Of a stretch of DNA of 64,000 bases, positions 45,020 to 59,100 are shown one piece after another. The translations under genes and the position numbers were made by a program. Source of the DNA: Anoplolepis gracilipes (taxonomy: Eukaryota > Arthropoda > Insecta > Hymenoptera > Formicidae); assembly GCF_047496725.1 (NCBI RefSeq), contig NC_132976.1, positions 5,602,501 to 5,666,500 on the forward strand, written 5' to 3'. The notes under the pieces are model-generated. The model was not told the origin of the DNA, searched no databases, and saw nothing but the letters and a program-made list of their open reading frames with translations. Position 1 is the stretch's first letter. Each line of letters starts with the position of its first letter.

Positions 45020-47222
45020 TGGAAAGGGAAAAAAATGATGCTGTTTGCGCTGATCGTATTCAATTTCATCTGCATCAATTCGAATGGAACGACTTGGTTG
45101 AATTTTTTGTTTTACTTCGGAGAAATGATTACCTACGGCTGATGTGCCAGGCCTGTATTAAAGAGCCTAGTCATTATCAAGCTGTTTCTGGCATATATAG
45201 AACATGAAAAGTATGGTCGTTTGGGTATAAGAACCAAGTTTTATTCTAAACGAGCAATATACGCGCCCAAATATACACATACACACATACACAAAATCAC
45301 GAGCCCAACGCTAAAAAATTATGATTGCGCGCCTGAATCCGTAAATTCTTATTCTCTGTAAACTCTTAGATTTTCCGCGATTCTTACATTTTCATATTCC
45401 TCTGTAAAATACTCCACCAAAATTACTCTTTCTACCTTACTTTAATTTATTCCAATTTATTTTAACCTTAAAATATATTTTTTCACGCTTTTATCTCACA
45501 TTTTCAGAAATACTGAAAAAATAATACTATGATTTTTCTTCGTGTAAGATTTTTTGTGTGCACTTTACACAACGGATTGAAAATAGAAAGGATATCTCCG
45601 CCTTTTCTTTGTCGACCAACTCGTAGTATTCTATGACCGGTGGTATAGGGTATAGGGAGTACACTGAAGCATAGAAGAACGTAATCCGGAATTTTGCCGC
45701 AAAGGCGTAATACAACCGAGCGTTGTAGCTGCGAAAGGTGGATGGAGAATTTTCCAATCGCCGTTTCTCACGAGAGACGTATCGCGACTTTCAATTTATT
45801 CGTAGTGCGAGTAGAATTGCGAGCGCGATAATGAAATTAGGACCGGTAACAAGATTATGAACGCGATCGACTTGACGAATATATTTTCGCGATTGGACAG
45901 TTGTACGAGCATTGATGAAACGCTAATCGCGTAATATTTCGAATAGTAATTACGGCCATTACTAGTGCACGAGATGAGTCTGGTTATACGTTGCCGTTAA
46001 CACAACAACGAAAACAAAGGCAAATGTTTGAATTACATTCTCTCGTTCGTGCGATTTTGCGCAACGTGCGCTCTCGGTACTTCATTATTTAAGCCTTGCC
46101 ATCGTGGAAACACGAGACGGCGTGCGCGTATGTCATACTTTCGATATAATATCAGCTACTGTTCCATTGTAATCACCTGTTTTCGCTCGTTGTCACGACT
46201 CAGCGTGATGGTAAACAATTGTTTCACTATTATAATATGCAGTATTATTTGAAGCAATCATTCAGAAAATGCGCATTGTGGCAGTTTTAACGATTTATTT
46301 ATATTGAATTTGTTTTCACGTATAAATTTGGAAAATTAAACAATTTTTTTATAATATAATTTCATTCTTTATCGATCTATTAATATCAATTTATTATGTA
46401 TAAATATAGTTCGTTATTTCTATCTCTCTCTCTCTCTCTCTCTGTCGACAGTATTTTACAGTTATTTTTGTCGATCTTCCATTAATATGATTGCATTAAA
46501 GAGAAAACATCAATAACTTTTCGTTACCAAAGACGGAAAAAAAATTCAAAAAAAAAGCTCTCTAATATTTCTAGAAAATATATATGAGATATATAAAGTT
46601 TCTTCTTTCGTTGAAAATTGTTGCTTAAGATTAATTAAAGATTGTTTTTTAATGTAACATCGCGAAATACTACAGAATTTTATAAAATACGAAACGTTGA
46701 TAAATATTGAATTATTTATTATTTTCAACAAGTTTTCTCTTTGATATTATTATCCATTATTTTAGGAAACTTGATTCTATTCATTTATAATACAATTTAT
46801 AGTACAATTTTTATCCGAAAGCACCAGATTTTTTTCCATCTTGACTTTCTTACGCTCTACAACTTTCAATTCTTGTTGAAAGTTACGGCGAGATTTTACT
46901 TTTAAAAAACGCGACGTTTCATATTTTTTATTTATACTGTCTTCATCTCATCTTCTGGGAATGCCATTACAGAAACCGTACTGTCGAAACATCATTCCGA
47001 CTCTGTCGTCGTTCTATGTCGGTTGACATAGTTCTCGTTGTAATTTCATTGCCGCAAGTGGACTTGAATATAACACGATTCAAAGAGATAATCCATTAAG
47101 ATTTCATGATCACATTATAAACTAGTCATTGTATAAACCATTTTTCACTCATGTTTTATAAATATTCTGATATTGTATGAGCCATTTTTCACATGTGTGT
47201 TTATTATATAAATAAATAATCT

Positions 47223-47273
<51 letters not shown>

Positions 47274-50200
47274 GTATGTATGTATGTATGTAAATGTTTG
47301 CATTGTATACAATATCGTACAGACTTTAATTATTGCGTATCGTTTCTGTTAATTTCATAAATTAATCATGGAATGGAAATATTAATAATATTACGTGAAT
47401 AATGCACTAAATTTACCTATAGCTCTTTAAATAATTAAATATTGTTATTTATTTTATATGCATAATATATTTATTTATCTATTTATAATATTTTCTCTTA
47501 TTAGTGCTTATTAAATTTCCATAAAATAGAAAAATATATACAAATACACATATACATAATATATATTTGATATTCAATTGATATTATATATTGCAGATTG
47601 ATAGTAAAACTATAATAAATATAAATTTGTGCATATCGAAATGTTACCATTATAGTCACAATTGTTTTTTAAAATCGCGATAGATTTTCTAATTTGGGGC
47701 ATATTAAGTTCATTATTTTTGTTACAAATCATATTGTCATTTAAAAAAATACAAAACGCACGAAATATAATTAACTTGTCAAACTATTGTTTTTCACACA
47801 ATCTAATTAAAACTTATCAAATTTAGTTCATATACGCGCAACGGATCAATGTACTGCATAAACAATTATTAATTTATTAATATTATGTTATTTCGTATTA
47901 ATTTATTAATATTATATTAAATATGTTATATATATATATATATATAATATATAAATTATATTAATATATATATATATTAGGTTTCGCTCTTTTTACATTA
48001 ATCACAATTGTGATAATTTTATTGAATTTATTTTACGGTATATTACAACTGAAGGAAAATATTTAACTATTCCACATTTTCTTGAAAAAAATTTAATAAA
48101 AATAACACTTCAATAAATCACGTACAGTTATCGTAGATACATTCTATATTAGTGGCGCGTTTCAAATTATTTATGTTTACTCACGTTTATTTGTACATTT
48201 ATATGTGGACAATATTATTATAATAGAAGAATATTCTGTATTCGATTATTTCTTTCGTTCATTATTTATATTTATTATAACTTATTTACTCTTGCATATT
48301 TTTATATCAATATTTTTTACACACGACATGAAACAATTTGCTAAAAATATTTTACGTTAAAATTTCTAACAACACAGAAAACGTCTTACTCGAGCATATG
48401 CGCAAATTCTTGTTTAAACACTTAATAACTCTTGATTATCTAATCTCACAATTGTCCTCGCGGCAGTTGAGTGAGATTGGCGATCATTTAACAAAACGAG
48501 GTGAAGGAAAAGAGAAATGTGGTCATGACCGCGGCACAGATGCAACATCGACAAATGTGGTTTTTGCTGGTGCACCGTATCGGATCTAGTTCAGTCACGT
48601 GGCGAGACAATTTATCCTGATAAACCAAGCCTTGTCTGCCTTTCCTTTGCCTGTCTTACTACCGTCTTACCTAGAAATAGCTCGTTGAAATCGCCCTGTC
48701 CGCCGATGAAGACGCCGTAGTGTATGTTCAGCTCGAAGAAGCGACCCGGTAGTTGCGACCTCGTCGTGTGTATGACATCGATCTGTAGGCTGATGTTGGC
48801 CTCGCGTCTCGTCAGATTGACCTCGTGCCAACTGAGGTCGTTCAATGTCAATCCGCGGGCGCTCGCCATCTCGTTCTCGCCGGCACCTAGATTAATGTGA
48901 ACCTGCGACAAAAAGCAGTAGGCGCGGCGCTCGTAAAAGTCAGTCTCATTTTTACCGGAGTTATTGTAGACGCGTCGCTTCCGCAAATGGGTTTTATACG
49001 TACATGGTACAAATGCATTTTTGTTTCATTTTTTTTTAGTTCTTTTTTTCGAAAGACCAGTCGTGCTCCCTCTCTTTTTCTTCGAAATAGAGTTTCAATT
49101 TCTGGCCGGAGACCCACAACGTTACATTCTTCCGCGCTAACCAAATGAGCGCGTCGCGTGAATAAAATGTTATGAAAATGTGTGCAGTTTTTACCAATGA
49201 GAGACAGAGACAGAAAAAAAGAGAGCGAGAAAGAGAGATACGCAGATACTTTTAAGAGATTTAATGAACAAAGTAACCGACGACTACGCACAAAGATCGC
49301 AAAAAGCATCTCACAGGTAAGGTAGCTTACCTTCTTTGCGGTCTCGACGGTGCGATCAAAAAGTTTTGCACTTTTACTGTGAAATAATTATACCGCATGG
49401 AAGAAAGAAATAAATTAAAATAAAATAAAAGCCCGTAAACGATAATAACATTTCTTCAAAAACAAAATATTTAAGATAATAATATAACATTATATTTTTA
49501 TATTAATATTGTCGCCCGCAAATAGATAATTTAATACGGATATTTAATTTTATCTCGATATAGCAAGTTGTTGGAAATTCAAGACTTTGATGAAAATATT
49601 CGATTGTTCGTTTTCGAGTGTGCATGGAGAAACAGATATAAATCCGCAAAAAAGCTAGGTTTGGCAAAGTAGGTATACCAAGCTTGGTACACGAGGTTGT
49701 CTGGCGCCAGTCATGCCCTGCAAATTCTCCGACAGCGTGAGCTGACAGGAATCCGACAGCTCGAGGTTTCGTGTATTCCGTCTGCACTTGAAGCACTCGC
49801 ACAATGAGTTTGCACGCCGAGAGAATGAAGAAGGCAGACAGCTAGACAGACAGTGAAAACGGCTCTCGGTCTCGTGTGGAAAATAAATGTCGAACCCCTT
49901 CGATAGCTCTCGTCGTCCGTATTTTTGATCAATTTCCATCGAGGAAAAAAAATGATACGGTTCGGCCGTAGTTTAGCAACGCTGAAGCTGACAGGGTCTC
50001 TATCTGATCTTTACTATATATTATAATATATATTTTATATATTTATACCTATTAATGTGTAAGAACCGCACAAGAGACGGATATAGATATGTATTGTTAT
50101 TTTCCCAAAACGCGTCATGCAACAGCAGTTACTGCAGCTACTTTGTAATCGCACCGTCGGGGATTTCTAGTTACGCGTAGTAGATTTACGATACACACCC

Positions 50201-53200
50201 ACGGGAGAATAAATCCAAACTTCTCTCCTTCCCCTTTGCCGCGCACATTTAGATTCACAGAAACCATCTAAATCAACCGTACGATTGCTGTCTGTTATAC
50301 TTGTCCCCTAACATTATAGACTTCTAAATAATTATTGTAAATATTACAGTACCTATATATAATATTACATTAAATATTACAGTATGCATATTTTTTAATA
50401 ATGAATTTTCTTTATGGACGCTGATGGCTACTGCATAAGACATAGAATTTTATACTTAAAATTATTAATTTTTTTTTCATATAAAATTTGATATAAAATT
50501 TTAGGATAATGTAAAACACGTAATAGAAATTGAAGTTATGTATAAGTAATATACATAGTTATAAAGAATTTTTGATTTTATGATTATTACTATACTAAAC
50601 ATTTTATTAAAAATTTAAGTGGCGAATAATTTAAATTTAAGAAGAAAAAAAAAAGTAAACTTCTAGGGAAAATAAATTTTGTATGAATAAAGGCGGTGCT
50701 GTAGCTAAATAGTTCTCAACCGCATCAATAGTTTTCTATTCGCTTCTTTTAAACCTTATGTTTCAACGCGGTGTAATGCATTATCGAGTTACCAGATAGT
50801 ACACGATGTGCTTTAGCTAGAGGTGAAGTAGCAGGCTCCTGATAAAGGAGGCTTTAATCGCGTCCTGGATCGAGCGTCCAAGACTTATTGCGTTCCTTCT
50901 ACGGCATCGCGCTAGTGTTTTTCGAGCGCGGTCTTCGTTGATCCTATGTAAGAGATCAAGGAGCATTCGTTGCGGTTCTTTTCCTCTTAATGAAAAGTCG
51001 ATCGTCCGAGACTAAAAAGTCACAGTGGCGGCGCAGCCCAAGTCACTGGTGCACGTCGGGTTTTTACGATCGACTCGGTAATAAAAACGCGAGTTTTTGC
51101 GAGCTGAGAGTAGGGTTGACAATAGCATTGTTATTATTACTGTTACTAACTGTTGCTACTTTTCTTTGTTACAGATAAGTCTACTCATAACTACAGAAGC
51201 AGACTCTGCCGTTAAGTAAGTAGACAATATTTTATAAATTATATAATAATAAAATATAATGTACAAAGGATATAATAAACTATAACGCGAGAGACTCAAA
51301 CTAAAGAAATAAAAATTCTGAAACAAGCTACATTGAAAAAAGAGGGAGAAGGAGAGAGCTGTTCTAAAATCGAACGCGGCAATAGCGGATAACTAAATGT
51401 AGGATTCATTAATATGTATAAGAGCGCACGATATACGCCGACACTTTGTAGAATGTAAACGCGCTTCTACGCACACAATTGTCGAAGAGTCTGCAATGGT
51501 CGCATTAGGAATGCATCGACGATTGGAAAGTGAATATCGGAAACCGCCGATGCATCCTGGCATAGCCGAATCGTCGGATTATCCACGGGACGTCGAGACA
51601 GGTTTAAACGGGACTATTGTGATATGCCGATACTCTGGAGTTTATCGTGAATATACATACATAGATTGCGATGCAATAGTGAAAGAGGCATACACAAGGG
51701 AACGCGACGGTCCGATTATCACTGCGAAATGTCGACATGTCACAGAAAATTTCTCTTTCACATCAATCGTCGATGAATGGTGCCGCGCACTGAAAAGTGA
51801 GCGATATCGCGATACGCTACGGTAATTAAGATTTGATTTATCGGGTTACCGGATGCTCAAGATTAACGACTGCTGTTTCGCGTTCAGATGTAATCGTCAC
51901 TGAAACGAAATGCTCACTTAAAAGTGACTAAAGTCTCTGTTAAGTTTGTTAGAATAAGTATATTTATAATTTCCGTTGCTGCTTAAATACAAGGTAACGC
52001 CGATGAAATATCTATTTAGGTCAGGAAAAATGCCGCGCTTTGCTAGCAACGATGTTTCATAATTACTAGAATTACGGTTCCCTTAACACGAAGAGGAAAA
52101 GTGCAATACGACATTTTCTCTAATTATAAGGCATTATAGCCCATTATATTATTACTAGTATCAAATTCTTAACATCTCATTCTCATTACATTTCTCTTTT
52201 TTACTTTATTAAGGTGCTTTTACCTTATTAAGAATATTTTATTTTAACGAGACTTGATAACTTTTGTTTATTTAAATTTCGACAATTTTCACATTTCATA
52301 CGCAATAAGAGAGGAGAAAAAAAATAGCAAGATGATTGTATAAAAATAAGTTAAAAATAATTGCAGTAAGAGAATCGAATAAATTTAATTAAAAATTCAC
52401 AAAAAAGACAAAACGTGCGCGCGCAAAGAGGAAAAGTTTTTTTAAATCCTGAATACTACTATATCGCCAGCTGGAAAGCCGGCAGGAACGATACCGCATA
52501 TATGGCCGCAATTAAGTTTTGAATCGCTGGATTATCGCTGGATAGAGAGAAGAGGGGCTTTTAAGCTTCCGGAGGCGTCGAGCGAGGCTCCTCCGTCTCG
52601 AGAAGGCACACGAGACCCCCAGAACAGCCGTTGCACTTTTTGCCTCGGCCGTTTATCCTGCCTTCATCCTCCTTAACGATCTTCTTAACAAATTTAATTA
52701 AGCTCCGACGGCAAGCACCTTCTTCGCGCTGCACAGACTTAACCCTTCGCGAAATTAGATTCGCGCGGTTTTCACGCCGGGATTCATGCGCGTAACCAGG
52801 ATACGCTTGCACGCGGCTAATGCACTCAGAGAGTAGAGGGTATTTTAATACTGCATCGAGATACGTATCGCGTAAGTACGGTTCTATCTCGACGTTAAGA
52901 TTTTTCGAGAGAACGAAAACCGTTCTCTCGAAAAGAAGCACGAGAAGCAAGATTGTGGAAAACTTTGTGATTGAAATGCGAAACGCCGTCTCTATCGAAA
53001 AGATGATTTCGGGATAATTGTGACGACCATAGTGAAAACCGATTATCCCAATTGCGGTCGGCGGGAAAATAATATTCGAGTCCGCACGTGGGGTTCTCGG
53101 GAATTGCAGCTCGCGGTAATTAGGGCGCTAAGCACGTTTCATTCGTTGATGGGAGTGTGATAATGAGTCATATAAAATATGAGAGTATGCGCAAGAATAT

Positions 53201-56047
53201 TAATCGTTGGAAAATTAATAATCTGCGGCGAAGTTGTAACTTGGTTGCAGCGCGCAACGTTCTTTGTACATAATTAGAAGCAGCGCCGCTCTCATCAGCG
53301 GTTATTATCAAGAGACAGGATGTGGCTACTACGCGAGCTCTATCGTTGTCAGCGTTCTTCTCATTATGGTCCATGAAACTTGCTTATAGGCGTGCTGCTG
53401 TACCACTCTCTGTGTTACGTACATGTTTCGTATACACCGGCCGCACAGCCATGTTCATCTCTATCGCCAGTCTTGACGCTTGTCATAATAACGTAGATAT
53501 CGATCACGAAAATTCGTATTCCGTGTATATTCAATCTGAATTTCAATTTCTGACACTAGAACAGATATGAAATGATATGGAATTTTGTTATAATGCAATA
53601 TGTATTCTCGACATACCTATATGTGTTTTCCATGCTTACAACCATGTAAAATACGTTTGCATAAATGTCATCGGAAGATAACGTATGAGACGTAATAAAT
53701 TGTTTTCCATCTCGTTTCGTGCCGCGCATGTTTTTCTCGGTTAGCAAACGCGAGTGAATCTTTCCCGCTCATTTCGCATGCATCGCGCGCATATACCGTA
53801 CATTTAACTACTGCGTGTAAATTAGCGCGAAATACGCTTTCGACGAAATGAATTATTTCTTTAAGAATAATTTTCGATGAAAGTTATTTCGAGCTTAGGG
53901 AAATAGGATCACGAGACACGTTTATCGTTATTTCGTTTGTGCGTAAACCCAGCGCGATTTTTCCGACGACAGAAAAAAATTCTCGTCCCATTATTTGGAC
54001 CGCGACGTTCATTATTGCGTAAAATCCGATAGAGTGACTTTGTCCGGACAGTTTTGACCGAACGCGTGAAATCCTGACTGATGCGCAAAAACGAACGAGC
54101 GTCGCGACGCGGCGAGCGGCGTTCCAGGTCGGAACATCATCGTATTGAAGCGCGATAAAACTGGATGTATAAAAAAAAAAAAAAAAAAAAGAATTGACTT
54201 CGCCATCGCGTGGTATCACCGTACAATTTTATTTCGCGAGACGTCGATGGAAAAGACATTACGCGGTTTTGTTCTCGTTTGTTGTTCGACGTGTGTTGTA
54301 AAAGCGAGATTGACGCGCGTCGTGTCATAAAGCTATCAAAAGAAAGCTAGAAAGTCGATCTTTTAACGAGGATGTCGGAGCGCTTATCAACCGCTGCGAG
54401 AAATCTTTCTTTATGACGACAGAGGCAAAAGAGCAGCAGAGGCGTGCGAATTGCCGTGAAACTCCACGATCGTCGGACTCATCGGTTGATTGGATACAAT
54501 AGAAGTGGCGGCAGGTTAATTCTCTCTACGATTGAGGCGCAATTGCCATCAGTTGAAATGTGATATTCCGCGATATCGAAATCCACCTACGATTGATTTT
54601 GGTGGCTGGTTTGGTTGTATCTCAATCGTTACGAATCAATTTATTGGTTTCTTTCTCGTCAGTATATCCTCTTCGGTCTTTTTGTACATAAAGTTTTTTT
54701 GTCTATAGCGTACGATTGTTATATCAAAAAATAAAGTATTGCACGATACGCAGTATAAACATTTAATTGTGTTTTTATATAATAGAAATTTTTAAAATAC
54801 TTTTTAATAGGACAAAAATACAAAATTTTGGAAATGCTATTTTGGCTATGCTATTTTCCAGCCTTATCGATTTCGGTTTAATATATATATAGTATTCTAT
54901 TCATAACCTTTAAGCTGTTATTGTTGCGTTCTTTTATTAACCCTTAACTGATATGCAGCGATCACGCAGCTCACTGCCTCTGTTCTATCGCTTCTACTTC
55001 CCTTGTCCTTTAGTCTAGAACTTGCACTTCTTTTACGTATTTACCTTCCTTTTAATAATAGTACAAGTGATATTTCCTTCTTGCAAATAATATCCTCCCC
55101 GAATCGGAGGGGATATTTAATTGGAGAAAGAAGCAGAAGGTTATATTATCTAAATGATAATCGATATTGACATATCACATGAAAATATGAATATTTGTAT
55201 TAATATGTATTTTATCAATATATACTATTATTGAAAGATGATATAATAAAATTAGCCACAGAGTAAATATAGATGAATGCTCATAAATTATTATTTAATA
55301 ATAATATAAATAAAAATAAAAGAAATAAGAATATGCGCGACAAATGCGGATTGATAATTAACATATCTGCGTATTATTCGCGTACGTTATCCTACAGCTT
55401 AAAACAAAATTCGATTAAAATCTTTTGCTGAATGCAATACCCTTCGCCGTATGTCGTTGGACGCGTGCCATCTCTTTCGTTAAGAAATAAAAATCCCAAG
55501 GTAATAAGAACCGCGGACACGCGCGCGAGTATTACATCTGCGCGAGGGAATCCTCCTTTTTCCTCGCGGTACCTCACGAAGGGGAATATTTTAGCGTGAA
55601 TTTGTATTTTATTTTTTTTTTTTTTTCCTGTCGCGTCTCTAATTTCTCCGCAAGGACATAGGGAGAGAAGAGAGAGAAGCCTGACAGGCGTATCGCAGCA
55701 CGTGCGGTCCGTTAACGACGACGAGACGACCGGCACCAAACAGAAAGCCTATTAATAGAAGTAAGCGCCAGGGGCAAACGAACCTTCAATCTGCCGGCTT
55801 CGAGTTTGATCAGGCAGTAATCCGTCTTGCCAGCAGCCAATAGCAGCATAGCATCGGCGAGATGAGTTCGGAACCGGAAACTGATGTCAGTAGCACCCTT
55901 GGCCTCTTGAACCGGAAGATGGATGTAGCTCGCCCCGTAAAACGACACTGCAAGTTTAACAAATTTAATGCGTTTAGGTGGTACAACGTGGAAGACCGAT
56001 GGCGCGCATTATTATATACCGGACAATTTGCTGGAGGGGGAAAAAAG

Positions 56048-56099
<52 letters not shown>

Positions 56100-56153
56100 A
56101 AATGCGCTATTAACGTTGCAATCCTTCATTTTAATTTATATAACGTTGTAAAT

Positions 56154-56198
<45 letters not shown>

Positions 56199-59100
56199 TT
56201 CATTCGATAATTCTACGGTCCTGAAAATTACACAGTTTTCTCATAACCGGCGAAGGCGGTTCCCCATTACAGTTGGTCCGCATTTTGTATTCCGCTGACT
56301 AATATAATAATAATTAAAATATGAATTTTAAAGGAGGAATGTGACCGTTAAACATCATGCTCACAAACGTCCTATTTTTACGTAAAATAAGAAATGAGGT
56401 GAATACGTTTGCGCAGAGTCGACGCAGAAGACCTCATTTTTCTTCAGTGCCGAGGAAGAGAAATTAAGTGTCACTCGGGAAGTTTTATTTCGTTCATCTG
56501 TTTCTCCGATAACTTTTGAATTGCGAGCTAAAGTGGCTTTCTTCAGAAAATTTCATATATTTACCGTACTGTGCCGTAAGCAGCGGTAAATAAGTAAATA
56601 AGTCGCGCGATGAGACTCCGAAGATAGACAACAAACTGGTATGATTTTGCAAATCTTGTAAAGTTCACGACAATCGCTTTATCTCATTTACCTAATTCTA
56701 AAGATAAAAATTATTTTTTTCCCTACATTAATTGTCACAATAGTAAGAGAAAATTCGGTTAAAATCTACACATAGTTTTTAAATGTATAATAATAAATAT
56801 ATAATAACTATGTATATAGTGCGTAAAATATAATTTAAAAAATTGAAAAATACAAACACTTAACGTAGCCTTAGATTCAAATTGGTCAATTATTATTTTA
56901 CATCAAGCATTTCTTTTACTTGTTGTATTTGTTTTCATAACTTGCCCATAAATACTCATATAATTCGTTATTATTTATAATATAAATTAATAACATGAAT
57001 TATAATACACACGCATCACGTCGAAAATAACGATAATAAATAATATTATTCATGATATTAACAAAAATAATAAAAGCTTTATTCACGTGCGTGCGCGAAA
57101 TTATTTTTTCGCGCTCACATCACAACTGTCAAACGTTCACATATGTCAAAACAGCCGTCGTATAGAAACAAAAGACCGATATTTCCAAATAAACGTGCTC
57201 TTGGATAATCAAAGGATTTTTCGTTCATTGATATATTTAAATCATAGGCATGAAAAATGTCATTTTGAATCGACATATCATATTTAGTAATTTACTGAAT
57301 AAACGACTGAATGAAAAAAACGGATTTTGGTAACGATTACCGCAGAGAAATTATAGAGACATATGATAATTATTAATCACAATACTTCGAAATTTATCTA
57401 TAGATTCCAAGTTCTCGAAGTCTATTATAGCGAGTAGCCGCTCGGACCACTTGATTAACAAAAGCGGCAGAAGTAGACCTGGCGGCAGGTTGATGAATGA
57501 ATCGTCAAAGTTCGCCGACTCTCTCGGGTGTTTCTATAGACTTATACATCGTTTTACAGCGGTACAAAGTACAAATATCGCTTTTGCGGGTTTGAATAAA
57601 AAGTGATAGAGAATTCGTGGTTGAGTCTGCAAAGTTTCCGTCTGCAGATCTCCTTAGGGTGTATTTCGGCTATTACGATCGTAAAATATTCTCGATTAGC
57701 GAAAACGTGTTCTTAAAACGGCCACAAGTGTAAAAAGAGTACGTCGATGCTTCGATTGAGCCGCTGAATAGCCGGCTTCACCGCCTCGAACAACGAGAGG
57801 AGATCCCGCATCTTATGGCGCGCCTTCTATAGACACGTAAAGGAATGAACCAAGTTGCACCAAGGGTTTATTTCCCACTCCCGTAACTGATCTAAGAAGG
57901 CGTTCAAGTACATGGAATAAAAGCACGGACCATTAAGTACAAAGAATCTCCCTTTCTCTCTCTTCTCCTTCCCGGTTAGCCAGTGCATAGAAACATTAAC
58001 GTCGACCGCGAATCGATCGTATTGCCCTCGGTGTTTTTCAGTTCATTGCACCACGGCTTACTCAATTCGCGTTATCCGTGAATAGCAATATTTGCGTACG
58101 TTTCAAAGGATCGACTTAATATAGGATAGCTTTGATGTCAACCCTCTCGCGCGACTCGTCAAATGAGTATTTAAAATCCCAAGCGTTTCTCATACATGAG
58201 CTAATTAATTTGCAAAAATATTAATCTGAAAAATAAATAATAAAATAGCAATTTTTTTTTAATACTTGGTACATTAATAAATTTTAAATAGTATTTTTAA
58301 TATTAATATCGAGCAACGTTTTTAAACGTGTGTATATTTGAAAAGATCAACTTACAAGGTTTGTAATTTACAGATCTAATTAAAATTCATAATTATCAAT
58401 GAATTGAAACTTGAATAATCATATAGAAGCTATAGATTGATAATAGAAAATCGAAGAATCTCTCCTTCTCTTGATACTTATAATATTATAATATATCTTA
58501 ACAAAGTAAATGTAATTTTTTAGAGTGCAAATATTTAAACTTTTAAGATTATCACGTATTATCCTCTCTCAGGTGCATAGCTAAATAAAATATTTGAAAT
58601 ATATATTTAATATTATATGTCTATCCATGTATAGATGTTACTTCAATTGTATTCGGATATATATATATATATATATAGGTCCACATATTCGTTACGGTAA
58701 TTACGATTCTCAGTGGTTGTATACGCGGATATCGAAAATACGTTTCGTTGTTATTTGATAGGTTATTTGTTTTGTAAAATTACTAAAAATCGAGATTCGC
58801 TTTTATAGTACGAAATAACAGAATCGTTACGCAAAAGAGATCGAGTTAATCATGCGAATATATCCGCCAGCAATGTTCCATTTCGGACACAAAGAGGTGT
58901 GTGTGTTTTATAGTTGAAAATTAAATAATAAATTGAAACTTTTTTGCTAAATGTGTATGTATCCACAGTTGTATTACGTAATCATTTTACAAATCATTTA
59001 TTTTTGGTGCAACATCGAAGTATTATTTTGCATATTTGCGTAGATGACAGACTTATTCGTAGAGTGAAAAATTGTGAGTCGTGTATTTTCTAACGCAAAT

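Larger units (their letters stand above)
41265..48670 (-). other. 7.4-kb kon intron with transposon remnants and microsatellites
   Basis: The intron contains a long (TA)n/(GT)n/(TA)n compound repeat at about 41881-41968, a CpG-rich patch at about 41980-42330, (AC)n and (TA)n at 43362-43417, a 1-kb DNA-transposon-like element with another nested inside (43423-44437), (GA)n at about 44981-45019, (CT)n at about 46421-46443 and (TA)n/(TATG)n at about 47226-47292. I see no supported gene. Confidence 0.55.
48903..55783 (-). other. 6.9-kb kon intron with CpG-rich islands
   Basis: Most of this intron is AT-rich, but 48950-49320, 49640-49930, 50830-51170, 51480-51830 and 52540-53130 are more GC/CpG-rich. 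A splice-bounded mini-exon candidate (51175-51215, plus) and a 109-codon open frame (51496-51825, plus) are listed separately. A (A)n tract lies at about 54172-54190 and a poly-T tract at about 55611-55626. No gene is firmly supported. Confidence 0.5.
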
